In this document: in pieces, positions 48,487 through 60,482 of the stretch
How the letters are laid out: each line of letters begins with the position of its first letter
Position numbering within the stretch: the first letter of the stretch is position 1
Assembly (NCBI RefSeq): GCF_000283155.1
Contig: NW_004454177.1
Location: 29,963,013 to 30,027,012, forward strand
Direction of reading: 5' to 3'
Source: Ceratotherium simum simum
Taxonomy: Eukaryota; Chordata; Mammalia; Perissodactyla; Rhinocerotidae
Length of the DNA stretch: 64,000 bases
Notes under the pieces: model-generated
Databases searched by the model: none
Told to the model about the DNA's origin: nothing
The model's input: the letters and a program-made list of their open reading frames with translations, nothing else
Program-made: the position numbers and the translations under genes

Positions 48487-49052
48487 TTCCTAAATAATTA
48501 GTGATGTTGAATGTCTTTTCATGTGCCAGTTGGCCATCTGTAAATCTTCTTTAGAAAACTGTCTGTTTATATCCTCTGCCCACTTTTTGATCGAGTTATT
48601 CATTTTTTTGTTGTTGAGTTGTATGAGTTCTTTTTATATTTTGGAAATTAAACCCCTGTTGGATAAACGATTTGCAAATATTTTCTCCCAGTTCGTGGAT
48701 TGTCTTTTCATTTTGGTGATGTGTGCAGAAGCTTTTTAGTCTGATGTAGTCCCAGTTTTTTTTTGTTTTTTTCTGTTGCCTGAGTAGATATGGTATTTAA
48801 AAAGATACTGCTAAGACCAATGTCAAAGAGCATACTGCCTATGTTTTCTTCTAGGAGTTTTAGGTCTTACATTCAAGTCTTTAATCCATTTTAAGTTAAT
48901 TTTTTTGTATCATGTAAGATAATGGTCTACTTTCATTCTTTTGCACATGACTGTCCAGTTTTCCTAACATGGTTTATTGAAGAGACTTTCATTTCTCTAT
49001 TGTATGTTCTTGGCTCCTTTGTCAAAGATTAGCTGTCCATAGATGTGTGGGT

Positions 49053-49574
49053 TTATTTCTGGGCTCTTGATTCTGTTCCAATGATCTGGTGTCTGTTTTT
49101 GTGCCAGTAGCATGCTGTTTTGGTTACTATAGCTTTGTATATTTTAAAATCAGGGAGTGTGATACCTCCAGCTTTGTTCTTTTTTCTCAGGATTGCTTTA
49201 GTTATTTGGGGTCTTTTGTTGTTCCATATAAATTTTAGGATTCTTTGGGCTATTTTCATTAGAAATGTCCTTGGGATTCTGATTGGGATTGCATTAAATC
49301 TGTAGATTTCCTTAGGTAATATGGACATTCTAAGTATGTTTGTTTTTCCAATCCATGAGGACAGAACTTCTTTCCATTTCTTTATATCTTCTTCAATTTC
49401 TTTCACTAATATCTTACAGTTTTCAGTGTATAGGTCTTTCACCTCCTTAGTTAAATTTATTCTTAGGTATTTTATTCTTTTTCTTGTCAGAGTAAATGGG
49501 ATTGTATTCCTGAGTTCTCTTTCTGCTAGTTTGTTGTTAGTGTATAGAAATACAATTAATCTTTCTATGTTCAT
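49053..49574 (-). pseudogene. L1 ORF2 remnant, longest reading frame in the window
   Basis: 173 residues on the minus strand covering the ORF2 thumb and beyond: [38 protein letters not shown] and [18 protein letters not shown]. The family protein is about 1,275 residues, so this is about one seventh. It lacks the endonuclease and active-site Asp boxes. Its length reflects the relative youth of this L1, not function. Confidence 0.9.
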
Positions 49575-50701
49575 TTTGTACCCTGCAACTTTACTGTATT
49601 CATTAACTATTTTAAATAGCTTTTGGTGGATTCCTTAGTGTTTTCTCTATATAGAATCATGTCATTGGCAAAGAGTGACAGTTACACTTCTTCCTTTCCA
49701 ATTTGGATACACCTTATTTTTTTTTCTTGCCTAATTGCTCTGGCTAGGACTTCAAATACTATGTTGAATAAAAGCAGCAAGAGTGGGCATCCTTATCTTC
49801 TTCCTGTTCTTAGAGGTTTCAATCTCTTTAGTGAAGTACTCCTTCTGTTCATTAATTTTATTCCTAAGCTCATTGAACTTCCTTCTGAGTTTTCTTATAA
49901 CTCATTCAGTTTCTTCATGACAGCTATTTTGAATTCTCTGTCAGTTAGATTGTAATCTTCTGTGCCTTCAAGTTTGGTTTCTGGAGGCTTACTGTTCTCT
50001 TCGTGTTCTGCCATGTTTCAGTGCCCTCCTTGTGCCACTTGTGCCACTGAGGTTTCTGCTGCCTTGCTGCTTATGATTTCACTGCAGTCTCCCATGTCAC
50101 CACCAGGGTCACTAGGCCACAAGCACTTCTGCTTCCAGCATATCTTAAGTCTCATGTTCCCCAAGTGGATCTACATGGGCTCCCCAGACTTGGGTGCTGC
50201 TGCCTCATGCACTACCTGCACTGCTGCCCCAGCATTGTCTGAGTTATTATGAAAGAAGAAAATCTCACTGTTAGTGGCAAACATATAGTAAAAGTAGTGA
50301 ATCAAACTTTGTACAGCTAGTTTTAAGGTTAAAAGACAAAAGTAGTAAAATCATCTACATCTATAATAATTAGTTAAGGGACACACAAAATTAAAAGATG
50401 CAAAATATGACATCAAAAATATAAAATGTGGGGGTTGGTGAGTGCAAATGGAGTGCATTTAGAATGTGGTTGAACTTAAGCAATCATCAACTTAAAATAG
50501 ACTTCTATATACAACGTTTGTTATATATGAAGCTCATGGTAACCATAAACCAAAAATCTGTAATAGATATGCACAAAAAAACAAAGAGAAAGGAATCTGA
50601 ACATAACACTAAAGAAAGTCATCAAGCCACAAGGGAAGAGAGCAAGAGAAGAAAAAAGGAATAGAGAAGAGCTACAAAAACAACCAGAAAACAATTAACA
50701 A

Positions 50702-51480
50702 AATGTCAATAAGTACATACCTATCAATAATTACTTTAAATGTAAATGGATTAAATTCCCCAATCAAAAGACATAGGGTGGCTGAGTGGATAAAAAAACA
50801 AGATATGCTGCCTACAATAGACTCATTTCAGATCTAAAGACACATACAGACTGAAAGTGAAGAGATGGAAAAAGACATTCCATGCAAATGGAAACAAGAA
50901 GAAAGCTGGGGTAGCCATACTTATATCAGACAAAATAGACTTTAAAACAAAGACTTTAACAAGAGACAACAAAGGGCCTTGCATAATGAAAAGGGGATCA
51001 ATCTAAGAAGAAGACATAACACTTGTATCTATGCATTCAACATAGGAACACTTATATACATAGCACTTACATACATGTTAGCAGACATAAAGGGAGAAAT
51101 TGACAGTAATCTAATAATAGGAGGGGACTTTAATACCCCACTTAAATCAATGGATAGAGTATCCAGACACAAAATTAGCAAGGAAACATTGGCCTTAAAT
51201 GACACATTAGACAAGAAGGATTAAATAGATATGTACAAAACACTCCATACAAAAACAGCAGAATACACATTCTTCTCAAGTGCACAAGGAACATTCCCCA
51301 GGCTATATCACATGTTAGGCAACAAAACAAGTCTCAATAAATTTAAGAAGATTGAAATGATATCAACCATCTTTTCCTACCACAATGGTATGAAACTAGA
51401 AATCAATTACAAGAAGAAAACTGCAAAAAACACAATCATGTGGAGGCCAAACAACATGCTACTAAGCAACCAGTGAGTCA
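50702..51480 (+). pseudogene. L1 ORF2 endonuclease remnant
   Basis: Reads MSISTYLSIITLNVNGLNSP at the start, then breaks. 50979-51224 holds LIIGGDFNTPL, with the conserved Asp-Phe-Asn metal and catalytic site. 51231-51476 holds AEYTFFSSAQGTFPRLYHMLGNKTS, where the usual Asp-His pair has become Tyr-His. In-frame stops at several points and loss of a catalytic Asp make it inactive. The family enzyme nicks target DNA at T/A-rich sites. Confidence 0.85.
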
Positions 51481-52213
51481 ATGAGGAAATCAAAGAGGAA
51501 ATAAAAAACTACCTTGGAACAAATGAAAACAGAAACACAACTTTCCAAAATCTATGGGATACAACAAAAGCAGTTCTAAGTTTATAATGATATAGGCCTA
51601 CCTCAGAAAACAAGAAAAATGCCAAATAACCTAAAAAATATAAATCTAACCTTACACCTAAAGGAACACCTAAAAAAAGAATAACAAACATAGCCCAAAG
51701 TGAGTAGATGGAAAAAGGAAATAATAAAGAACAGAGTAAAAATAAATAATACAGAGACTAAAAAACAATAGAAAAGATCAATGAAACTAAGAGCTGGTTC
51801 TTTGCAAAGATAAACCAAATTGATAAAATCTTTAGCCAGACTCATCAAGAAAAAAAGAGAGAGAACCCAAATAAATAAAATCAGAAATGAAAGAGGAGAA
51901 GTTACAATCGACACCACAGAAATACAAACGATCATAACAGATTACTATGAACAATTATACACCAACAAATGGGACAACCTAGCAGAAATGGATAAATTCT
52001 TAGAAACATACAATCTTTGAAGACTGAATCAGGAAGAAATAGAAAATCTAAACACACTGATTACTAGTATATGAAATTGAATCAGTAATCAAAAAACTCC
52101 CAACAAACAAAAGTCCAGGATCAGATAGCTTCACAGGTAAATTCTACCAAACATTTAAAGAAGAGTTAGTACCCATCCTTCTCAAACTATTCCAAAAAAT
52201 TAAAGAGGAAGGA

Positions 52214-53510
52214 ATGCTTCTGAACTCCTTCTACAAAGCCAGCATTACCCTGATAACAAATCTGGACAAAAAGAAAATTATAAAAAGGCCAATATCCCTG
52301 ATGAACATAGATGCAAAAACCCTTGACAAAATGTTAGCAAACCAAATTCAACAATACATTAAAAGAACCATATACCACAACCAAGTAGGATTTATTGCAG
52401 GGATGCAAAGATGGTTCAATATCCACAAATCAATCAATGTGATTCACCACATTAACAAAATAAAGGACAAAAATCATATGATCATCTCAATAGATGCAGA
52501 AAAAGCTTTTGACAAAGTTCAACATCTATTTAGATAAAAACTCTCAACAAAGGAGTATAAAGAGAATATACCTCAACATAATAAAGGCCATATATGGCAA
52601 ACCCACAGCTAACATCATACTCAATGGTAAAAAACTGAAAGCATTTCCTCTAAGATGAGGAACAAGACAAGGATGCCCACTCTTGCCACTTTTATTCAAC
52701 ATAGGATTGGAAGTCCTAGCCACAACAATCAGACAAGAAAAAGAAGTAAAAGGCATGCAAATAGGAAAGGAATAATTAAAACTGTGTCTATTTGCAGATG
52801 ACATGATATGATATTATATAGAGAAAACCCTAAAGACTCCACACACACACACAGAAAAAAACCTGTTAGAATTAATGAATGACTTCAGAAAATTGCAGGA
52901 TACAAAATCAATATACAAAAAAAGTAAGTTGCTTTTCTATACACTAATAACAAATAATCAGAAAGAGAGATTAATAAAACCATCCCATTTACAATTACAT
53001 CAAAAAGAATAAAATACCAGGAACAAATTTAGCCAAGGAGATGAAAGACCTGCACTCCGAAAACTATAAGACATTGATGAAAGAAATTAAAGATGACACA
53101 AATAAATGGAAAGATATATCATGCTCATGGATTGGAAGAATTAATATCATTAAAATGTCCATACTACCCAAAGCAAGCTACGGATTCAATGCAATCTCTA
53201 TGAAAATACCAATGGCATTTTTCACAGAACTAGAACAAAGAATCCTAAAATTTGTACGGAACCACCAAAGATCCCAATAGCCAAAGCAATCTTGAGAAAG
53301 AATAATAAAGCTGGAGGTATCACACTCCCTGATTTGAAACTATATTACAAAGCTATAGTAATCAAAACACTATGGTGCTGGCATGAAAACAGACACATAG
53401 ATCAATGGAATAGAATAGAAAGCCCAGAAATAAACCTATGCATAAATGGTCAATTAATCTATGACAAAGGAGGCAAGAATACAATGGGGAAAAGACAGTC
53501 TCTTCAATAA
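52214..53510 (+). pseudogene. L1 ORF2 reverse transcriptase remnant
   Basis: 52214-52537 encodes the fingers and first Asp box ([33 protein letters not shown]). 52788-52802 encodes FADD. 53041-53280 ([20 protein letters not shown]) and 53292-53510 ([19 protein letters not shown]) cover the thumb. At least four frameshifts or stops separate them. Confidence 0.88.
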
Positions 53511-54853
53511 ATGATGTTGGGAAAACTGGACAGCTCTGTGCAAAAGAATGAAACTGGACCACTTTCTTACACCTTATACAAAAATAAACTCAAAATGGAT
53601 TAAAGACTTAAATGTAAGACATGAAGCCATAAAACTCTTAGAAGAAAATATAGGCAATAAGCTCTTTGATGTCAGTCTTAGCAATATTTTTTGGATCTGT
53701 CTCCTCAGGCAAAGGCAACCAAAGCAAAAATAAACAAGTGAGACTGTATCAAGCTCAAAAGCTTTTTCATAGCAAAGGAAACCATCAACAAAATGAAAAG
53801 GCAACCTACTGAATGGGAGAAGATATTTGCAAATCATACATCTGAATAGGTGTTAATATCCAAAATATATAAAGAATTCATATAATTCAATAGCAAAAAA
53901 AAACCAAATAATCTGATAAAATATGGGCAAAGGACATAAATAGACATTCTTCCAAAGAAGACATACAGATGGCCAACACATATATGAAAAGATGCTCAAC
54001 ATCAATAATCATCAGGGAAATGCAAATCAAAACCACAGTGATATATCACCTCACACCTGTCAGAATGGCTAATACCAAAAAGACAATAAACAACAAGTGC
54101 TGGTGAGGATGTGGAGGAAAGGTAACAATTGGACACTATTGGTATAGACACTATGGAAAATTGTTTGAAATTTCCTCAAAAAATTAAAACTAGAACTACC
54201 ATACAATTCAGCGGTTTCACTTCTGGTATTTACTGTAAGAAAACAAAAACACTAATTTGAAAAGATGTATACACCCCTATGTTCATTGCAGCATTATCTA
54301 CAATAGCCAAGATAAGGAAGCTACCTAAGTGTCCATCAATAGACAAATGGATAAAAGATGCAGTATATATACACAATGGAATATTACTCAGCCATGAAAA
54401 AGAATGAAATCTTGGCATTTGCAACAACATGGATGGACATAGAGGGTACTATGCTGAGTGAAATAAGTCATTCAGAGAAAGACAAATACCATACAATTTC
54501 AGTTATATGTGAAATTTAAAAAACAATACAAACAAAACAAAACAGAAGCAGACTTATAGATACAGGAAACAAACTGGTGCTTACCCGAGAAGGGAGGGAT
54601 TGGGGGATGGGTGAAATAGGTGACAGGGATTAAGAGGTACAAACTTCCAGTCATAAAATAAATAAATCACAGGGATGTAATGTACAGCATAGGGAATGTA
54701 GTCAATAATATTGTAATAACTTTATATAGAGACAGATGGTTACTAGACTTGTCATGGTGATCGTTTCGTAAAGTACATAAATATCAAATCACTATGTTGT
54801 ACACCTGAAACTAATATAATATTGTAGGTCAAGTGTACTTCAGTCAAAAAAAT

Positions 54854-56033
54854 AGCTCTATGAAATTTTGAGAAGAGCACTCAGGTAAAAAGTCAGACGA
54901 GTATAAACTTTAAGGATAGATAGGACTTAAGTGGATGTGAGCGAAAATTGTCTCATTTAATAGAAGAGGGAATCCAGATCTAGAGGGTTGGATTAAATTA
55001 CAGAATCTCAATGACTCTCTAATAATGGAGCAGATGATTTTCAGATAAATAAATAAATGGACAGACAGAGAGAGAGGGAGAGATAACAAATGAAAGAATA
55101 CAAAATGAGAAAAAATATACTCATTTAGCAACTTGAGTTTCCTCAAAGGGAAAAATCATCTTTCTGAGGAAATATGTACATAACCTGTCTAGGTGGGGAG
55201 AGAAGATGAAATCCCCAGAATCATACTGAATTTAAAAAATGGTTATTGCTAAGTTGTTCTGTTTGATAAAAGGGTGTGAATTTTGAAATTCATAGGTGAA
55301 ATCCTATGTGATTCTCTTTTTGGAGAGCGAGGAATCAGGGAGGCTGGTATTGCACGGTGGGATGGGGAGAACGGGGAGGAATTCCTCAGAAAGCCAGACA
55401 CAGAGGAAAATGGAGCAAGGTCATGTCAAATAGGGATATTTCAAACTAAATGCCATGCGCTGTGCAGTTTGAGCCCACTCTAGAGCCTTCACAGCTTCAG
55501 TCTCAACTTCCAAAAACATAAAAACCTTGAACGGGATAGATTTCTTATAGATACTCCCAGGTTATGGGGCTGTGTTCTGTTCTCCGGTTGATGAGAGTCC
55601 AGAAAAGTGTCAGGCCATGTAGACTAGAGAACAGCCCAGTGTTACAGAGTAAACATCCAATTAACTTTTGTTAAAGTAAAAGAGGATAAATATATAATAA
55701 GTTTAAAATTTAATACATCTCTAGTGTTTTAACTCATAAATTGACTTGTCAAGGAATATCAGGCTTTGGGACTGGTTGATGTAATTTAATATGGGCTTAA
55801 CTAAGAAAAATTCGCAAAGATCATACGTATCCCTTGTCTTATAATTATATAGTACCCACAGACTTTGATGGCTCAGAAGTTTTGGCGATTTCAAGGCTAA
55901 AGATTTAAAACATGTTTGACTATTATGCCTCAGCACTAATATATTTATCACTGTCGTAGGATGATAGAAATCAGTTAGCACAACCTTCATTTTATAGCCT
56001 TGAAGTGTTTAGACTTATGACCTTCTGAGGTTC
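54854..56033. other. No gene or named repeat seen
   Basis: No supported coding frame. A short AAAT/GACA/GAGA simple stretch lies at 55046-55085. The frames 55283-55483 and 55721-55990 have no recognisable domain. Confidence 0.35.
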
Positions 56034-56435
56034 CATTTTGTTATGAGCTGAATTGTATCCCCTAAAATTCATTTGTCGAAGTCCCAACCTCCAGTACCTC
56101 ACAATGTAACTGTATTTGGAGATAAAGAAGTCTTTAAAGTAGTGATTAAGTTAAAATGAATATGTTAAGGTGAGGCCCTAATCTAATCTGACTGATGCCT
56201 CATAAGAAGAGGAAGAAACACCAGAGGCAAGCATACAAAGAGGAAAGGCCGTGTGAGGACACAGCCAGAAGGCAGCCATCTGCAAGCCAAAGAGAGAGAA
56301 GAAAACTAACTTGCCTGCAACACCTTGATCTCGGACTTCTAGCCTCTAGAATTGTGAGAACGTACATTTCTGTTGTTTAAGCCACCCAGTCAGTGGTATT
56401 TTTTTATGGAAGCTCTAGCAAACTAATACACATTT
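56034..56435 (+). mobile_element. Solo MaLR (MLT1-like) LTR with 5-bp target duplication
   Basis: The LTR is 56039-56430 (392 bp). It starts TGTTATGAGCTGAATTG and ends AACTAATACA, with CATTT at 56034-56038 and 56431-56435. Internal text 'caacaccttgatctcggacttctagcct' and 'tttctgttgtttaagccacccagt' is characteristic of MaLR LTRs. The right breakpoint of the tandem duplication falls inside it at 56246. The 61-residue frame 56195-56380 is not a gene. Confidence 0.9.
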
Positions 56436-58984
56436 AATATTTGTATTCTGTCTTTTGAAATCTATACATAAGCTAGCTGAAAAAGCATCACAGTAATGCC
56501 AGTAGTGAGAATACAAAAGAAAAATAAGTAGAAGTGGAAACAGCTTCTAATAAGACTGGCGGTAACAGACCACTTAGGGAAATGGGAGATTAGAGAGTCA
56601 ATATCAAGATTAGTGATCTATGTGGGGCAGAGCAGGATGGGGCCAGAGGAGAGGTATGCCTGGGAGATGAAAGGATTCCATATACCTTATGGTTACCCTA
56701 AAAGATAGCATAGTGTTGCAATTAATACCTCAATCCTAAACAATGAGCATAATTAACATTACTTGTAAGGGCAGAAATTGGAGCTTTATCTTGCCTGTTA
56801 AAATAAAGATAATTTATAATAAGGTATAAATATGTACTCTGTGAGGATTGTTTAGTAAGAGTGTGTGATGTCTATGTTACAGTCAAATCAAAATTAGAAA
56901 TTAGGTATAATTATTGTTGCTATAATTGTTTCCTAATTAAAATTATCATTAAGCTAACATTGTTTCAAAATATACAGAAGCTGTGCAAATGAGGTTATAA
57001 ATAAGAGGACTACCATGGGCCTACGAGAGCCCTGGGATATTATAAAATTGATTCAAGCATTATACACTTGAAAATCTGTCATTTCATTATGGAATTAAGA
57101 AGAAAAATACATTTAGGCTATTTAATTCTCAACATGCATGGTTTTTATTTTCCAATATTCAATAACAATAAAATATCTTTAGTATGACAAATATTTTACA
57201 CAAATGAAAACACAATGTGATGAAATGGGATTTTATGCACTTTATGCAACGCAAGTGAAATATACAAATGAAGAAGAAAATTGGTGAGGTAAGAAAGGAG
57301 GGAAAAGAAGAGGAAAAAAACAGGAAATCCTCTTTTTTAAGGAGAACAAGAGATCATAATATCATTACATTTCTTTGATACTAACCCAGAGTGAAAAGAA
57401 GCAATGAAGTATCACCATCAATATACTACCAATCCTACAAGATTTTTATTTTTTTAAACAATTCTCAGCAGTTGAGGAGAGTATACAGATACTGATTTCC
57501 ATCTGGGGAGATACTATAAAATTAAATGGTATACAGGACAAGCTACATAATCTGCAGGACCCAGTGGAAAATAAAAATGCTGGGCCCCTTATTCAAAAAT
57601 GTTTAATAATTTCAGGATGGAAAACAGCTGAGCATGTTTAAATCAAGCATGAGGCCTTTCTAAGCAAGGGGTCCTGTGCAACCGCACAGGTCATGTACCC
57701 GAGAAGCCAGCCCTTATGATGAGTTTAGAAGTATGACTTATTAAGAATCAGGCATCCACGAATCTCATTTGGACCAAGGTGACAAGGATAGCCATTAAAT
57801 TCCAGGCCACAGTATATCAAGGGGCATACTGAAAATCCCATTATCATTTGTGAGCAGGGCCTTCTAGAGACATATATTCCGGGAAGGCCCTTGTTCTGTC
57901 CATAGAGGGAGTTAGCTGATGAACTTATGCCCAAATCCACTTCCCTGGTTACTGAAGTACAATGCCATTATCGTACAGAATGCCTTGACAAGTGCTGTCT
58001 CCTCTTTCGTTACAGAATTCTCTTGCTTCCAACATTTAATAAGTATTTTATGGAATTTGTCAGTCACTTAATTAAAGACCTACTTTCATTCTCTGGGTTG
58101 TGCTCCCTAACCTCCCTAACTCCTCCCTACCTTATTATTTTTTCTGAAAGAAGGAACTGAAAAGGACTTATCAAAATTCCTAGCAGAGATATTATGAAAA
58201 ACTTTCTAAAAAGTCTAATTTTAGCTTTAATTGTTGTCTAATATATGAGATATTACATGGAAGTCAGATTTCATTACAAAATAAAGATCAGATAAAACCA
58301 GATCTGACTCAAAAAGTCACATTCGCTATTCTTATACTGTAGAGATATCCCTGAAATTAAAAGGCCCTGAGGAAGCCAGTTTTGCAACAGTGCTTATGGA
58401 AACAACGTGGAAATAAATTACAAGGAAGTTTTTTCAAAACTGATGCTGAGTGAAACAAGTGTTGGAAGGAAACATACCTTACTATTCCCTCTGCTTGTAT
58501 CCGGATGGTAGGAGAATGACTGATCTGTTCGCCCTTCTTTTCTACTTACCCTATATCTTAAAAATTATTTTTAATGATTAATTTTATAATATAAAATAAG
58601 CATTGAGGGCACAAAAATGAAAATTTCAACTTCATTAAATGGAATTGGATTGATTGCGTGACTACTATTGAAGAAGCCGAGTATGGTTTCATTCTTTGAG
58701 GAGATCTTACCACTTGTGCTTGTAGATGGATGTAAGTGTAAGAATAAATTTATGTAAGTTAATCCCAGCTACGTCCTGGTGATTGCCTAACAAAAGAAAG
58801 GTAAAGTTGCATTGCGCTCTTGCACTGCTTGTTACACAGCACTGTCATTCTTTGTGTTTCAGTCACGAAGCGCAGCACCTAAGCACAATTGAGGTAGTGC
58901 CAAATAGACTGTTACGTGTGGTAAATAAGGATAATTATTACTATTCCTGATTTGTTTTCTTTCATTCTAAGGATAAAAGTGTCA
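56436..58984. other. No gene seen; one unclassified repeat-like segment
   Basis: About 2.5 kb with no supported coding frame. 57540-57720 ('gcaggacccagtggaaaataaaaatgctgggccc...gcaagggg tcctgtgcaacc') reads like an ancient interspersed repeat that I cannot name. The rest is AT-rich. Confidence 0.4.
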
Positions 58985-59289
58985 AGAGGTCAACAAAGAT
59001 GGCTCCTGAATTCCCCTCTGAATGTATAGCTACACGTGGAGAAATTCCTTCTGACAGAAATCCAGAAATTAGCTGAGTGACTCCTATACACATCAGGTAA
59101 ATGAGAAAATATCCACATCAAAATGGAAAGGAAAGGCTGAGACACACTCTCACCATAAACCCCACCGCCTGGTACAGCATCATGCAATCAAGAGGGAACT
59201 CTCAACTTCCGGCTTCCCCTGAGGAGCAAAGGGTTTACACTCCACATTAAGCACCGTGGTTTTTAAGACTCCCGCCCAAAAGATGGACC

Positions 59290-60147
59290 CCTAAAACATC
59301 TAGCTCTGACAGCCAACCAGGCTTGCCTCCATGAGATCCACAAGACTATAGGAAATTATTAACAGGCACGCAAGCACTTGCCAAGGTTATCCCCCCAGGA
59401 CTCAGTCCAGAGAGGGCAGGCAAAATCATCTTTCCTTGAAAGGGGTCCATCTGCATATTTTGAAAACTGCTGCCTGAGAGTCAGGCTTCTAATTTAGCTC
59501 ACATCTACAGGCAGGCTCTTAATACTCCCTGGGGAGGAGGAAACCAGTGGACACCTTCCCTGTCATCTCCCTGTAGAATGCTCCACATCACCAATATCTC
59601 CCTAGAAGGAGCTTGCACACATGTCTGTGACCAAGCTTTTGCATTCTTGCCCAAGGTACAAGTCCCCAGATCACCTGGCTCTGAAAGCCACCGGGGCTTC
59701 CATTCTCGGGTCCCAAAGACTGTAGCAAAGAAGTAGTCCTTGACTGGCTATCCACCCAGGGCTCAGCACAGAGGGAGCAGACGGAAATGTCCATCTACCA
59801 GTTTTCCCCTGAAAGGGGTCCATCTGTATACTTTAAAAGAGCTGCCCGAGGGTCAGGCTTCTAATTTAGCACACACCTATGGGCTGGCTACACTCCTCCC
59901 TGGAGATGGGGAAGACTGGCAGACATCTCCCCTGCCCTCTTCCTGTAGCCTGCTCCAAGTCATTAGTATCTCCCTGGAAGGAGCTTGTGTACATGTCTGC
60001 ATCCCACCTTTTGCAGATGCTGCGCAAGAGAAGGGTTCCTGGAGCACCTGGCTCTGATAGCCAATGGGGCTTCCATTCATGAGTCCCAAAAGACCACAAC
60101 ATTCAAAGAAGCAGTTCTTCATGGCCTCAAGGGCACTCCCCCAACAA

Positions 60148-60183
<36 letters not shown>

Positions 60184-60295
60184 CTCTACACCAAGGCCCA
60201 GCACAGAGCGGGCAGACAAAAATTTCCTACTTTCTCACTGGAAGGGGCTTAAAGTATATACTTTCCCAGCTGCTGACCGAGGGTTCAGTTTCCAA
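59290..60295 (+). repeat. Roughly 370-bp tandem units inside an L1 5'UTR
   Basis: Landmarks recur in the same order. 'ggggtccatctg' is at 59443 and 59815 (distance about 372), with a weaker third at about 60242 ('ggggcttaaagtatatac'). 'gtcaggcttctaatttag' occurs at about 59480 and 59852. 'ctggctctga' occurs at about 59679 and 60049. The third unit is enlarged by the CA repeat at 60150-60181. Confidence 0.8.
60150..60181. repeat. (CA)n microsatellite
   Basis: About 16 perfect CA units within the L1 5'UTR units; likely length-variable. Confidence 0.95.
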
Positions 60296-60482
60296 TCAAC
60301 ATTCATCTAGAGGTTGAATGTGATCCTTACCTTGGGACACTGACCAGTCTTGGCATACCCTCAATACCAGGAGCCACTAAGAACAAAGAAGGTGACTTAG
60401 ACAATCACAGAGTTTTGAGATACAACCAGGCACTCAGGTTGGGCTGGTTGATGAGGTTCATCTACACAAGATTGACAGTCAC

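Larger units (their letters stand above)
47725..50240 (-). mobile_element. L1 with large internal deletion, antisense
   Basis: Minus-strand L1 of the equid type. From low to high coordinate: A/T-rich tail, 3'UTR, ORF2 C-terminus, reverse transcriptase to about 49810, then directly ORF1 N-terminal and 5'UTR text to about 50240 (minus-strand frame NLTDREFKIAVMKKLNEL near 49890-49945). The distal ORF1, the endonuclease and the first half of reverse transcriptase are missing. Confidence 0.8.
50250..54853 (+). mobile_element. L1 (L1MA-type) with nearly full-length ORF2 relic
   Basis: The most complete L1 here. 50250-50700 is the region just before ORF2; ORF2 starts near 50702. The endonuclease is at 50702-51480, the linker at 51480-52020, reverse transcriptase at 52200-52810 (IDAEKAFD and, at 52788-52802, FADD) and the C-terminus at 53040-54420. 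The 3'UTR and A-rich tail end near 54853. ORF1 is absent. Many stops and frameshifts. Confidence 0.88.
43828..56246. repeat. Complete second copy of the tandem duplication unit (12,419 bp)
   Basis: Left edge set by the end of identity with 39078, right edge by the end of identity of the junction piece with 56246. Its first 4,553 bp are the visible duplicate. It holds an L1 5'UTR, two L1s in head-to-head orientation, and 208 bp of an LTR. Confidence 0.8.

Noticed and set aside
49053..49574. Longest open frame (173 residues, minus strand) as a possible gene
   Set aside because: It is a fragment of L1 ORF2 with hallmark L1 segments, and lies inside an internally deleted L1.
59588..60317. Several overlapping frames in a GC-richer stretch as a gene or CpG island
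   Set aside because: The frames overlap on both strands in an L1 5'UTR with tandem units, and one runs through a CA microsatellite into Thr/His repeats.
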